A stretch of DNA of 64,000 nucleotides from Verrucomicrobiales bacterium (GTDB lineage: Bacteria; Verrucomicrobiota; Verrucomicrobiia; Verrucomicrobiales; V1-33): NCBI GenBank assembly GCA_028293125.1, contig JAQGPJ010000105.1:62001-126000 (forward strand). The letters are read 5' to 3'. Position numbers and translations under genes: made by a program. A model generated the notes under the pieces. The model saw only the letters and a list, made by a program, of their open reading frames with translations. It did not search any database and was not told the DNA's origin. Numbering within the stretch: position 1 is the first letter of the stretch; each line of letters begins with the position of its first letter. Positions 1 to 8,191 of the stretch are shown piece by piece.

Positions 1-157
1 TGATGGTCTGCATGGTGCGGATGCCATGCTCCACCGGCTGCCGGGCGAGGGCCTTCATCAAAAAGTTGGAGAAGGCGAACAGCAGGCCGCCAATCAGCCC
101 GCAGCCGACGGCGGCAAAAACCACGAGTCCGGAAACCAGGGCGGGTGGGGGGTTCAT
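1..157 (-). CDS. DUF1772-like (anthrone oxygenase family) membrane protein, N-terminal part only
   Basis: The reverse strand opens with an ATG at 157 and stays open to the window edge, giving 52 residues. The protein begins MNPPPALVSGLVVFAAVG, a hydrophobic first membrane segment, followed by GGLLFAFSNFLMKALA and then a segment ending GIRTMQTI. The 'FAFSxFxMxAL ... GxxxMQxI' pattern is typical of the DUF1772/anthrone-oxygenase-like four-helix membrane family, which is known mostly by fold and has no firmly assigned role in most bacteria. The gene is cut by the window end, so length and downstream partners cannot be judged. Family assignment is from the visible motif only. Confidence 0.65.
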   Translation of the reverse strand, partial: MNPPPALVSGLVVFAAVGCGLIGGLLFAFSNFLMKALARQPVEHGIRTMQTI

Positions 158-528
158 AGGTGGAGAGCAATAGGAGCGGCGGGGAGTGGGAGATCCCTGC
201 TCCGCCGTGAGCTGTTGGGCGGAGGATGGATCAGGGACAACCAGCGGTGGCCCGCGGAGAGCCAAGGCGGACGGACGGCACCACGGTCATTCTGGCTCCG
301 CGAAGGACCGCACTCAAATTGATTTTCCAAGTCCTGTTCTCCGCTCCCGGCCAATAAGCGGGCCGGAAAGTGCCGCAAGTGTTGCAGGGCGGAACACCCG
401 CAACACCTGACGGCAAAGCGGAGCAACCTTCATTTAAAAGTGTATTCCTTTGATTATCAATATCTTGCAACTGTAAAAACCTATTTGGCACGAGCGGTGC
501 GATGCCGGGAGGCCACCATCCAAACCAC
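158..528. other. Intergenic region between divergent genes, with a hairpin and a possible promoter
   Basis: This 371-base gap separates the leftward DUF1772-like gene from the rightward outer-membrane-type gene, so it should hold both promoters. A hairpin is visible at 379-406: GTGTTGC, a bulged A, GGG, a CGGAACA loop, then CCCGCAACAC. The last 110 bases turn AT-rich. A weak promoter-like pair TTGATT (450-455) and TGTAAA (472-477) with a 16-base spacer lies about 50 bases before the start at 529. I see no open frame of protein-like composition here. The promoter call is a guess from base pattern. Confidence 0.35.
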
Positions 529-1464
529 ATGAACATACTGAAGCTTTCATCCCTTCCCCTGCTGGCCGCCGCGATCGGGCTTTCCGCTCCCGCAGCCGCC
601 CAGGCGGGCACCGCGCCGGCCCCGGCGGCACCGCCGCCGGTGATGACCATGCCAGAGTCCGATCCTTGGGCGCATGTGCTGCTGCAGCTCGATTTTTCCG
701 ACCACTACATCACGCCGCGGGGCCTGAATGTGGAGAACAAGGGCCTCGTCTTCCAGCCCCTGCTGCTGGTGTTCTGGGATCTTTACTCCAACGAGTCGGG
801 CTTTCTGAAGGACGTCAGCCTGACCACCGGGGTCTGGAGCTCCATCCACAGTGAGAAATCCGGGGCGGATCCCGGCCACTGGAATGAATACGATCCCATC
901 CTTGGCCTGACCTTCAAATTCGCCGGCAACTGGAAGCTGGACACGACCCTCACGCAGTTCGAGAGCATGGTGGACTCCTACCCCACCTCCACCCACTTCG
1001 AGGCCAAACTGTCCTACGACGACTCCCCCCTGTGGGGCAGTGTCTTCTCAATGAACCCTTTTGTGGCCTACTGGCAGGAGCTGGATGAGAAGGCCACGGT
1101 GGTCTTCAACAACGCCACTTCGGACCAGAGCTATTATTTCACGCTTGGCGTCAATCCCACCATCAAGCTGGATGCGGTGAAGTTCGAGTTTCCGACTTAT
1201 ATCAACCTGGTCGGCAGCGACTTCTATCAGAAATTCGACGGCTCGGACGGCGGCTCCGGACTGGCGGTGTTCAGCACCGGGCTGAAGGCCACCGTGCCGC
1301 TCAAATTCATCCCTAAATCCGCCGGCTTCTGGTCCATCTATGCCGGAGTGAAATACTACCGCCTCGAAAACGACGGACTGCTGGACGGCAATATGGTCCT
1401 GACACCGCAGGAGCATAAAAAGGATCTCGTCCAGTTCTCGGGCGGCCTTTCCATCTTCTTCTAG
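529..1464 (+). CDS. Predicted outer-membrane beta-barrel protein (unknown function)
   Basis: The 311-residue product starts with a signal peptide (MNILKLSSLPLLAAAIGLSA) and a likely cleavage after AQA near residue 25, followed by an Ala/Pro-rich linker. The rest is rich in alternating polar/aromatic strands with Gly and Tyr (FTLGVNPTIKLDAVKFEF, FWSIYAGVKYYRLENDG) and it ends in FSGGLSIFF; a C-terminal Phe after an amphipathic strand is the usual outer-membrane-protein assembly signal. I chose ATG 529 over an in-frame ATG 27 bases upstream because only the former gives a clean signal peptide. It sits 79 bases before the hydrolase/permease cluster and could be the porin for that substrate, but this is only position-based. 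Function is not recognisable from sequence. Confidence 0.7.
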   Translation: MNILKLSSLPLLAAAIGLSAPAAAQAGTAPAPAAPPPVMTMPESDPWAHVLLQLDFSDHYITPRGLNVENKGLVFQPLLLVFWDLYSNESGFLKDVSLTTGVWSSIHSEKSGADPGHWNEYDPILGLTFKFAGNWKLDTTLTQFESMVDSYPTSTHFEAKLSYDDSPLWGSVFSMNPFVAYWQELDEKATVVFNNATSDQSYYFTLGVNPTIKLDAVKFEFPTYINLVGSDFYQKFDGSDGGSGLAVFSTGLKATVPLKFIPKSAGFWSIYAGVKYYRLENDGLLDGNMVLTPQEHKKDLVQFSGGLSIFF

Positions 1465-1543
1465 GCCTGCGTTCTGCTTCTTCAAACAGAACTGCCGCAA
1501 GTCTAAACCGCGCCCTGCCGCACCGCGTCCTTTCCTGCCCGCC

Positions 1544-2236
1544 ATGGAAATCACTGTCTCCTCCTCCGACCTTACCGCCTCCATTGAAGCCGAGCCTTAT
1601 CCCTTTGAACTGGTGAAGCGGAAATGCGCGCTGCTGATCATCGACATGCAGCGCGATTTTTTGGAGCCTGACGGATTCGGGGAGATGCTGGGCAATGATG
1701 TCTCCCAACTCCGCCGCACCATCGAACCCAACCGGCTGCTGCTGGACGCCTGGCGGGCCGCCGGGCTGACCGTGATCCATACCCGCGAAGGCCACCGCCC
1801 GGATCTAAGCGATCTGCCCCCCGCCAAGAAGGTGCGCGGCCGCGGCGTCAAGACCATCGGCGACCCAGGTCCCATGGGCCGGATCCTGATCCGCGGCGAG
1901 GCCGGGCACGACATCATCCCGGAGCTGTATCCGCTGCCTGCGGAACCCGTGATCGACAAGCCCGGCAAAGGCGCGTTCTTCGCCACCGACCTGCACGCCA
2001 TCCTGCAGAACCGTGGCCTCACCCAGCTCGTGGTCACCGGTGTGACCACCGAGGTCTGTGTCAACACCACCGTCCGCGAGGCCAATGACCGCGGTTATGA
2101 CTGCCTCATTCCCGAGGACTGTGTGGGCTCCTACTTTCCGGAATTCCAGGAGATGGGGCTGAAAATGATCAAAGCCCAAGGGGGCATTTTCGGCTGGGTC
2201 ACCCACTCCTCCAAAATTCTCGCCGTCCTCGGCTGA
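1544..2236 (+). CDS. Isochorismatase-fold cysteine hydrolase, paralogue of the biuret-hydrolase-like gene downstream
   Basis: This 230-residue enzyme belongs to the isochorismatase-like cysteine amidohydrolases. The catalytic triad is visible: Asp34 in LLIIDMQRDF, Lys139 in VIDKPGKGAF, and the nucleophile Cys172 in GVTTEVCVNTT. The segments [17 protein letters not shown] and [19 protein letters not shown] are shared almost word for word with the second hydrolase at 4106-4786, and are also found in biuret and triuret hydrolases. Its C-terminal third (GSYFPEFQEMGLKMIKAQGG) differs from biuret hydrolase, so a related but distinct substrate is likely. It lies 93 bases before a permease gene, same strand. 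The family is certain; the substrate (triuret, another ureido compound, or a pyrimidine breakdown product) is inference. Confidence 0.85.
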   Translation: MEITVSSSDLTASIEAEPYPFELVKRKCALLIIDMQRDFLEPDGFGEMLGNDVSQLRRTIEPNRLLLDAWRAAGLTVIHTREGHRPDLSDLPPAKKVRGRGVKTIGDPGPMGRILIRGEAGHDIIPELYPLPAEPVIDKPGKGAFFATDLHAILQNRGLTQLVVTGVTTEVCVNTTVREANDRGYDCLIPEDCVGSYFPEFQEMGLKMIKAQGGIFGWVTHSSKILAVLG

Positions 2237-2268
2237 CCCCCCTTCATACGCCAAATCCTCACTGAACA

Positions 2269-2297
2269 GCCGGCCAGGCATGCAAAGCCCGGCCGGC
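2269..2297. other. Intergenic hairpin between hydrolase and permease genes
   Basis: A near-perfect inverted repeat: GCCGGCC, A, GGC, loop ATGCAAA, GCC, C, GGCCGGC. The stem is ten pairs with one A/C mismatch. No T-run follows, so it is a poor intrinsic terminator. It may instead limit read-through or protect the 3' end of the hydrolase message. Confidence 0.5.
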
Positions 2298-2329
2298 CCT
2301 GACAAAATTAAAGTCAATCACCATCCACC

Positions 2330-3952
2330 ATGATCCCAACCGCCACCAAACCCAAACTCTGGGTGCCCGGAGACTGGAATGCCTTCTTCGGATTCGGGAC
2401 CAATATTCTGGTCAACCTGCTCACCCTGACAGCGCTGCTGCGCTTTGTGCTCAAAATGCCGGACGACCTCGTCTTCGGCAGAATCCTGCCCGCCGTGGGC
2501 CTGATGCTCTGCCTGTCCACGATGTATTACGCGTGGCTGGCCTACCGTTTGGCCAAAAAGACGGGCCGCACGGATGTCTGCGCCCTGCCTTCGGGCATCA
2601 GCGTGCCGCACATGTTCATTGTGGTCTTTGTGATCATGATGCCGATCACCCTCAAAACAGGGGATCCCATCAAAGGCTGGGAGGCCGGGCTCACCTGGGT
2701 GTTCATCCAGAGCTTTGTGCTCATGATCGGTGGTTTCGCCGGGAATATAATCCGTAAAATCACGCCCCGTGCCGCCCTGCTGGGCACACTGGCCGGCGTC
2801 TCCATCACTTTTATTTCCATGAAGCCGGCGCTGGAGATGTTCATGACCCCGGTCATCGGCCTCACCTGTTTCGCCATCATCCTGCTCAGCTGGTTCGGCG
2901 GGGTGAAATACCGGGGCATTCCCGCGGGTCTGGTGGCCATCGCGGCGGGCACGCTCATCGCTTGGGGCTCCACGGCGCTGGGCTTCAACTTCGGCGGCAT
3001 GACGGTGGAGGGACTCACCAAATCCGTGGCCAACTTCGGCTTCAGCATCCCGGTCCCGGCCCATACCCATGTCTTCGGCGGGTTTGAGTTCCTGGGCATT
3101 CTCCTCGTCACCGCCATCCCCTTCGGAATCTACGATCTGGTGGAGGCCATCGACAATGTGGAGAGCGCGGAGGTGGCCGGCGACTCCTATCCCACCACCC
3201 GCGTGCTGACTGCCGACGGCGTGGTCAGCCTGATCGGCTGCCTGATGGGCAATCCCTTTATCAACGCTGTTTACATCGGCCATCCCGGCTGGAAAGCCAT
3301 GGGAGGCCGCATCGGCTACTCCGCCGCCACCGGCGTCTTTGTCATCCTGCTTTGCTGGTTCGGCGTTATCTCCGTCATGCTGGCGCTGGTCCCCACCGTG
3401 GCCATCCTGCCCATCCTGCTTTATATCGGCATGCTGATCGGCTCCCAGGCCTTTCAGGAGACGCCCAAAGCCCACGCTCCGGCGATCATTCTGGGACTGG
3501 CGCCGCACATCGCCGCGTGGGCCATCACCCAGATCAATGGCTCCCTGGCCGCCGCCGGCACCGTGCTGCCTGCCCTGACTCCGGAAGCCAAAGAGAAGCT
3601 CATCGGCGCCATGAGGAACGAGGGGGTGCTCTATCACGGGCTGGAGGTGCTGGGCGGGGGAGCCATCCTCGGCGGTCTCGTTCTCACCGCCATCGCCGTG
3701 CATGTGATTGACCGCTCGTTCATGAAAGCCGCGCTGTTTTCCCTGGCGGGGGGTGTGATGACCTTCTTCGGTCTAATGCACGGCGAACGCATCGGGGTGG
3801 CCATGTCGCCGGTGATGGCGGTCAGCTACCTCGCGGTCGCGGCGGTGCTGATCGGCGCGGCGAAGCTCTGCAACATTGTGCCCCGGCCCGCCACCGCGCC
3901 GGAACATGACGGCCATGCCGCATCCGGTCCCCTTTCGGAGGCAGCGGTCTGA
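2330..3952 (+). CDS. NCS2-family permease, AzgA-like (nucleobase or urea-derivative uptake)
   Basis: The 540-residue product is almost entirely hydrophobic, with about 12-14 membrane segments, and starts with a short tail leading into DWNAFFGFGTNILVNLLTL. The segment IYDLVEAIDNVESAEVAGDSYP, which begins near residue 266, and the preceding HVFGGFEFLGILLV fit the NCS2/AzgA (adenine-guanine-hypoxanthine permease-like) group. Proteins of this kind import purines, uracil or related compounds across the cytoplasmic membrane. It is flanked on both sides by cysteine hydrolases of the biuret-hydrolase type, so the likely job is to import their substrate. The last ~20 residues are polar. Substrate is inference from neighbours; the permease call is firm. 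Confidence 0.85.
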   Translation: MIPTATKPKLWVPGDWNAFFGFGTNILVNLLTLTALLRFVLKMPDDLVFGRILPAVGLMLCLSTMYYAWLAYRLAKKTGRTDVCALPSGISVPHMFIVVFVIMMPITLKTGDPIKGWEAGLTWVFIQSFVLMIGGFAGNIIRKITPRAALLGTLAGVSITFISMKPALEMFMTPVIGLTCFAIILLSWFGGVKYRGIPAGLVAIAAGTLIAWGSTALGFNFGGMTVEGLTKSVANFGFSIPVPAHTHVFGGFEFLGILLVTAIPFGIYDLVEAIDNVESAEVAGDSYPTTRVLTADGVVSLIGCLMGNPFINAVYIGHPGWKAMGGRIGYSAATGVFVILLCWFGVISVMLALVPTVAILPILLYIGMLIGSQAFQETPKAHAPAIILGLAPHIAAWAITQINGSLAAAGTVLPALTPEAKEKLIGAMRNEGVLYHGLEVLGGGAILGGLVLTAIAVHVIDRSFMKAALFSLAGGVMTFFGLMHGERIGVAMSPVMAVSYLAVAAVLIGAAKLCNIVPRPATAPEHDGHAASGPLSEAAV

Positions 3953-3982
3953 ATCCATTTGGGTTGGTATATCAAAAAACAG

Positions 3983-4025
3983 GCAGGAAGCGGCCCGCTG
4001 CCCACGGTGGCGGACCGCTTCCTGC
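3983..4025. other. Large intergenic hairpin between permease and second hydrolase
   Basis: GCAGGAAGCGG (3983-3993) pairs with CCGCTTCCTGC (4015-4025). Inside this, after a C/A mismatch, CCGC pairs with GCGG around an 11-base loop. On the + strand there is no T-run after it; an A-run lies just upstream (cAAAAAAc), so as a terminator it would suit the minus strand, which has no gene here. A role in lowering or separating expression of the downstream hydrolase from the permease is possible. Confidence 0.5.
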
Positions 4026-4105
4026 TTCCAGCCTGCAAATCACCTCCGGCTCCCGGTTATCCATCATCCTGGCATTCGCTCTCTTTATTTTCCCAACCCT
4101 CCGTT

Positions 4106-4786
4106 ATGCCCCACGTTGACGCTGATCCTTATCCCTGGCCTTGGAATGGCGACCTCCACCCAGGGAACACCGCCTTCCTGGTGATCGACATGCAGACCGA
4201 CTTCTGCGGCCCCGGCGGTTATGTGGACCGCATGGGCTATGATCTGTCGCTGACCCGCGCGCCCATCGGTCCCATCCGGCAGGTGTTCGAGGCCGCACGG
4301 CCTCTGGGCTACCACATCATGCACACCCGCGAGGGACACCGCCCGGACCTTTCCGATCTGCCGGAGAACAAGCGCTGGCGCTCCCAGCGAATCGGGGCCG
4401 GCATCGGGGATGCCGGACCCTGCGGGCGCATCCTGATCCGCGGGGAGCCCGGCTGGGACATCATTCCGGAACTGTATCCGCTGCCCGGCGAGGCTATCAT
4501 CGACAAGCCGGGCAAAGGATCCTTCTACGCCACGGATCTGGATCTGGTCCTGTGCCGCAAGGGCGTCCGGAACATCGTCCTCGCCGGCATCACCACGGAT
4601 GTCTGCGTGCACACCACCATGCGCGAGGCCAATGACCGCGGCTACGAGTGCCTGATGCTCTCCGACTGCACGGGTGCCACGGATCACGGCAACCATCTTG
4701 CGGCTTTGAAAATGATCAAAATGCAGGGAGGGGTTTTTGGGGCAGTCAGTGATTCCGCCGCTTTCATCAAGGCCATCACGGCCTGA
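4106..4786 (+). CDS. biuH: Biuret-hydrolase-like cysteine amidohydrolase
   Basis: The 226-residue product begins [15 protein letters not shown] and reads as a close relative of biuret amidohydrolase, which converts biuret to allophanate and ammonia. Catalytic residues are Asp28 ([10 protein letters not shown]), Lys134 ([10 protein letters not shown]) and Cys167 ([11 protein letters not shown]); the spacings (106 and 33 residues) equal those I recall for the Rhizobium enzyme (D36, K142, C175). Also shared are [28 protein letters not shown] and [13 protein letters not shown] start at ATG 4106; the frame stays open 147 bases upstream but that part has no family character and overlaps the hairpin. 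A cupin gene follows 21 bases later. The family is firm, the exact substrate likely but unproven. No allophanate hydrolase is in the window. Confidence 0.82.
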   Translation: MPHVDADPYPWPWNGDLHPGNTAFLVIDMQTDFCGPGGYVDRMGYDLSLTRAPIGPIRQVFEAARPLGYHIMHTREGHRPDLSDLPENKRWRSQRIGAGIGDAGPCGRILIRGEPGWDIIPELYPLPGEAIIDKPGKGSFYATDLDLVLCRKGVRNIVLAGITTDVCVHTTMREANDRGYECLMLSDCTGATDHGNHLAALKMIKMQGGVFGAVSDSAAFIKAITA

Positions 4787-4807
4787 CGCCGCCTCCCGCC
4801 GCCTGTT

Positions 4808-5194
4808 GTGAATTCCTCTGCCCCCCCCTCTTCCCCGGCCAACTCTGTTCCCCCTGTCCTTGAAGTGCCGGACCTGCTCCGGCTGGCGGAAAATCCGGAT
4901 CGTCTGGCTTGGCAGCCTTTTCGTGAAGGCGTGGAAATCCACCGCCTTTACGGCGATGGGGTGACCGGCCCCTCCGCGGCCCTGCTGCGTTATGCCAAGG
5001 CGGGCCGCGTGCCCCGGCATTTTCATGAGGGCTACGAGCATATTCTCGTCCTCGCCGGCAGCCAGCGGGACGAGCACGGCCCACTGCCCCCCGGCACCCT
5101 GCGCATCCACCCGCCCGGCACCAGTCACGAGGTTTTCAGCGAGGCCGGCTGCCTGGTGCTGGCCATTTACGAAAAACCGGTGCATTTTGAGTGA
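4808..5194 (+). CDS. ChrR-like cupin-domain protein
   Basis: The 128-residue product is a single cupin with the metal-site motif RHFHEGYEHILVLAGSQRDE (two His and a Glu in the expected spacing) and a second half PGTLRIHPPGTSHEVFSEAG with another His. This is the pattern of ChrR-type cupins, small metal-binding barrels found alone or as anti-sigma partners. It starts at GTG 4808, 21 bases after the biuret-hydrolase-like gene, with no closer ATG, so it is almost certainly co-transcribed. In this context it may act on, or sense, the pathway intermediate, but no function can be read from sequence alone. Confidence 0.75.
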   Translation: MNSSAPPSSPANSVPPVLEVPDLLRLAENPDRLAWQPFREGVEIHRLYGDGVTGPSAALLRYAKAGRVPRHFHEGYEHILVLAGSQRDEHGPLPPGTLRIHPPGTSHEVFSEAGCLVLAIYEKPVHFE

Positions 5195-5263
5195 ATCTTA
5201 AGCTCGGTCACCGGTGCCGCTGAGGGCCTTGCAGCCGCGCTGCAGGCCGACTATATTCGAGCC

Positions 5264-5833
5264 ATGCTCACTATCCTTGAAGAACCGGGCCTGCTCACCA
5301 GCGCCGTGCCGGTGAGTGTGGTTTGCTATGAGAAAATGAGTGAACTGGGTTTGGTTGACGAGGGCACAGAACTCATCCGCGGGGTGATTTTTGAAAAAAT
5401 GAGTAAATCGCCGCTGCACTTTTTTATGGTCGATCTGATGGCCGAAATTCTCAGGCGCGGGTTGCCACCGGATCTGATGGTGCGTGTTGAATCCTCTTTG
5501 CGTCTGGCCGACTCCTGCCCGGAGCCTGATCTTTGTGTGGTGCCGGGACCGCGTGACCTTTATGCCATCCACCATCCACGGACGGCTTTGCTGGTGATTG
5601 AGGTGGCCATTTCCTCCGAAGCCCTGGACCGTGCAAAGGCTGCCATTTACGCCGAAGCCAAAGTCGGGGAATACTGGATTGTGATGCCTCAGCGCCGGGC
5701 GATTGAACGCTTCACGCATCCTCAGGATGGCGTTTACACCCGGCAGCACACCATCGAATCCAGTGAAGTGGCGATTTCCATGACCGTGCCCGGATTCAGT
5801 GTGACCTTGGACAGGCTGCTGCCGAAGCCCTGA
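5264..5833 (+). CDS. Uma2-family (DUF820) PD-(D/E)XK nuclease-fold protein
   Basis: The 189-residue protein has the Uma2 pattern: a start segment EKMSELGLVDEGTELIRGVI, then the core PEPDLCVVPG, the strand LLVIEVAISS and the helix KAAIYAEAKVGEYWIV. In this PD-(D/E)XK-fold family the Asp of PEPD, the Glu of VIEVA and the Lys of KAAIYA are the presumed metal and catalytic residues, all present. The family is abundant in cyanobacteria and in PVC bacteria, and the true role is unknown. The gene stands alone 69 bases after the cupin. Codon use seems a little less GC-biased than its neighbours, which fits a mobile accessory gene, but I did not quantify this. Confidence 0.85.
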   Translation: MLTILEEPGLLTSAVPVSVVCYEKMSELGLVDEGTELIRGVIFEKMSKSPLHFFMVDLMAEILRRGLPPDLMVRVESSLRLADSCPEPDLCVVPGPRDLYAIHHPRTALLVIEVAISSEALDRAKAAIYAEAKVGEYWIVMPQRRAIERFTHPQDGVYTRQHTIESSEVAISMTVPGFSVTLDRLLPKP

Positions 5834-5866
5834 AATTCCTCAAGCCGCATTCCTGCTGGCCGGCAG

Positions 5867-7144
5867 TCACCGGGCAATGATCCGCGCACCGCGCTTCCAG
5901 GTGAAATAGGAGTACACCCACTGGACAACCACGGCGATGCGGTTGCGGAAGCCCACCAGAAACAGCAGGTGGATAAACAGCCACATCAGCCAGGCCACCC
6001 ATCCGCGGAACTTCATGCCGAAGGCATCGGCCACGGCGCTGCTGCGGCCGATGGTGGCCATATTCCCCTTGTCCAGATAGCCAAAGGCTGCCCGCTGGTG
6101 GGCTCCATCGAACATCCGGCGGTGCCGCAGCTCAGCATCGATCACCTTGGCCACATGCCGGCCCATCTGCGTGGCCGCGGGCGCGACTCCCGGCACCCGG
6201 ACCTTGTTTTTATCCGTCAGGCTGACCAGATCACCGATAGCGAAAACCTCCGGATGCCCCGGCAGACTGCAGTCCGCCTCCACCTGAATACGCCCGCCGC
6301 GGTCCACCGGGACCCCCAGCGTTCCGGTGAGGGACTGCGCCTCCACCCCTGCGGCCCAGATAATGTTCTCCGCTCGGATCTCCTCACCGTCCAGCTGCAC
6401 CAGCGCGGGACCGATATCCTTCACCATGGTGCTCAGACGGACCTGCACGCCCATCTTCCTCAGACGCTCCGCCGCATAGGCGGAAAGGCTTTCCGGAAAG
6501 GTGGCCAGCAGCCGCGGTCCGGCCTCGATCAGAATCACCTTTGCCTGCTCCGGCCGGATACGGCGGAAATCCTCCGCCAGCACCTTGCCGGAAAGCTCCG
6601 CCAGCGCGCCCGCCATCTCCACCCCCGTCGGCCCCCCACCCACCACCACCATGGTCATCAGCCGCTTCCGCTCCCTGTCATCCGTGGAGATCTCCGCACG
6701 TTCAAAAGCCCGCAGCACCCGCGACCGGATCTGCGTGGCGTCCTCCAGACTTTTCAGGCCGGGCGCGTGCTCCTCCCATTCATGGTGGCCGAAATAACCG
6801 GTTTTGGCCCCCATGGCCAGCACCAGGTAATCATACTCCAGCACCTGCCCCCCCAGCGTCACCTTTTTGGCCGCGAGGTCGAAGGCATGGGCCTCCTCCA
6901 TCAGCACCGTGACATTCGGCTGATTGCGCACCAGGGAGCGGATCGGTTGAGCGATCTCCGGAGCGGAAAGCCCCGCCGTGGCCACCTGATACAGCAGCGG
7001 CTGAAAGAGGTGATGGTTCCGCCGGTCCACCAGAGTCACCGCAAACGACGGATCCCGCAGGTTACGTGCGCACTCCAAACCTCCAAATCCACCACCGATG
7101 ATCACCACTCTGACAGGCTGCCGGGCTTCTGATTCCTTTTTCAT
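5867..7144 (-). CDS. ndh: Type II NADH dehydrogenase (NDH-2), FAD-dependent
   Basis: The 425-residue product oxidises NADH and passes electrons to quinone at the inner face of the cytoplasmic membrane without pumping protons. It shows the FAD-binding motif VVIIGGGFGGLECARNL at residues ~13-29, the segment HHLFQPLLYQVATAGLSAPEIAQPIR typical of NDH-2, a second dinucleotide fold VVVGGGPTGVEMAGALAEL near residue 166, and the second FAD motif VFAIGDLVSL. The C-terminus carries a hydrophobic helix (AWLMWLFIHLLFLVGF), probably the membrane anchor. It is convergent with the Uma2 gene (34-base gap) and divergent from the transpeptidase gene. Confidence 0.9.
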   Translation of the reverse strand: MKKESEARQPVRVVIIGGGFGGLECARNLRDPSFAVTLVDRRNHHLFQPLLYQVATAGLSAPEIAQPIRSLVRNQPNVTVLMEEAHAFDLAAKKVTLGGQVLEYDYLVLAMGAKTGYFGHHEWEEHAPGLKSLEDATQIRSRVLRAFERAEISTDDRERKRLMTMVVVGGGPTGVEMAGALAELSGKVLAEDFRRIRPEQAKVILIEAGPRLLATFPESLSAYAAERLRKMGVQVRLSTMVKDIGPALVQLDGEEIRAENIIWAAGVEAQSLTGTLGVPVDRGGRIQVEADCSLPGHPEVFAIGDLVSLTDKNKVRVPGVAPAATQMGRHVAKVIDAELRHRRMFDGAHQRAAFGYLDKGNMATIGRSSAVADAFGMKFRGWVAWLMWLFIHLLFLVGFRNRIAVVVQWVYSYFTWKRGARIIAR

Positions 7145-7321
7145 GCACTGCTTTCCTAACCTTCACTGCCTCATCCCGCAAGCGTTCCTGGAGATGGAGC
7201 CTGAAATTGACTGAGTTGAACGGGGAACGGCCGCGGCCACCCGCCGGACCATGCCATCCGTGTGAAAAGCGCTCTCCGCAGGGGCAGGAAAAAGCGGTGG
7301 AGCGCGCTGCGGGGGTGTGAT

Positions 7322-7975
7322 ATGAAGGCGCGCATGAAATTTGCCCCCGCTCTCCCAAGGCTCCTCTGCGCGGCTCTGCTGACCGCCAGCGCTCTCGGTT
7401 TTTCCAGCTGCAGCACCATTCCTAAAATCACCCACGCCCGCAACAAGACCTCGGACACCTTTGATCCGCCCGCCCATCGCCCCAAAGATCCCAATGCCGT
7501 GGTGCTGAAGGTCTCCACCGGTGCCCAGCGCGTCTATGTGGTGGAGAACGGCCGGGTGCTGCTGGCCACTCCCTGCTCCGTGGGCACGGCCAAGGACCCC
7601 ACCCCGCGCGGCAATTTCCGCCTGACCTATAAAAACGCCACCCGCCGCCGTGCCAGCCAGCCGGATGCCGGCTATCCCATGCCCTACTGGATGGAGTGGA
7701 AACCGGCCTATGGAATGCACTGGGGCTTTGTGAAGCCCTATCCCTGCACCCACGGGTGCATCCGCCTGCCCATGAAGTCAGCCGCCAAGATTTTCGCCAT
7801 GACGAAGACGGGCACTCCCCTGCTGATCGCCACCTCCCACCCCGAGGACGCCACTGCGGGACGCAACCTTCCCGTGCTGGATGACGGCCCTCTGCCGAAC
7901 CCTCCCAAATCCTACCTGCTGAGCCCCCAGTTCTTTGCGGACGCCCAGTATAAAGGTAAAATGTTCGTGGATTGA
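7322..7975 (+). CDS. L,D-transpeptidase (YkuD domain) lipoprotein
   Basis: The 217-residue product begins MKARMKFAPALPRLLCAALL and ends its signal at GFSSC, a plausible lipobox with the Cys near residue 30. The YkuD domain follows: KVSTGAQRVYVVENGRVLL, PTPRGNFRLTYK, and the catalytic motif HWGFVKPYPCTHGCIRLP with the conserved His and nucleophile Cys. Such enzymes make 3-3 cross-links in peptidoglycan or attach proteins to it. I chose ATG 7322 because a GGGGGTG stretch lies just upstream and because it gives the signal peptide; an in-frame GTG 60 bases earlier adds only basic residues. Confidence 0.88.
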   Translation: MKARMKFAPALPRLLCAALLTASALGFSSCSTIPKITHARNKTSDTFDPPAHRPKDPNAVVLKVSTGAQRVYVVENGRVLLATPCSVGTAKDPTPRGNFRLTYKNATRRRASQPDAGYPMPYWMEWKPAYGMHWGFVKPYPCTHGCIRLPMKSAAKIFAMTKTGTPLLIATSHPEDATAGRNLPVLDDGPLPNPPKSYLLSPQFFADAQYKGKMFVD

Positions 7976-8043
7976 AAAGCCGCCGGCCGGCTCCCGCTGC
8001 TCTTCCGCAGTTGCCGTTTTAATCTCCCCATATTCAACACAGC

Positions 8044-8085
8044 ATTGGGCCGTCCCGCCAAAGCGGGACGGCCCAATCTCTTTTT
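8044..8085 (+). terminator. Strong intrinsic terminator after the L,D-transpeptidase gene
   Basis: A perfect 15-base stem, ATTGGGCCGTCCCGC (8044-8058) with GCGGGACGGCCCAAT (8063-8077), closed by a CAAA loop and followed by CTCTTTTT. It ends the transpeptidase transcript 70 bases after its stop and isolates it from ispH. Confidence 0.88.
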
Positions 8086-8191
8086 CCGGAACGCTCATTG
8101 TTTCCGCAAATCCCCTGGACTGCGCCGCTTCCTCCCCGGAAAATACTTTCCAGCCCCGTCCGTCCGCCTCCTCCCTTCCTGTTCCAGCCCC

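Noticed and set aside
1471-1492. Small inverted repeat GTTCTG/CAGAAC after the outer-membrane-type gene
   Set aside because: Only six pairs with a ten-base loop and no T-run; expected by chance at this frequency.
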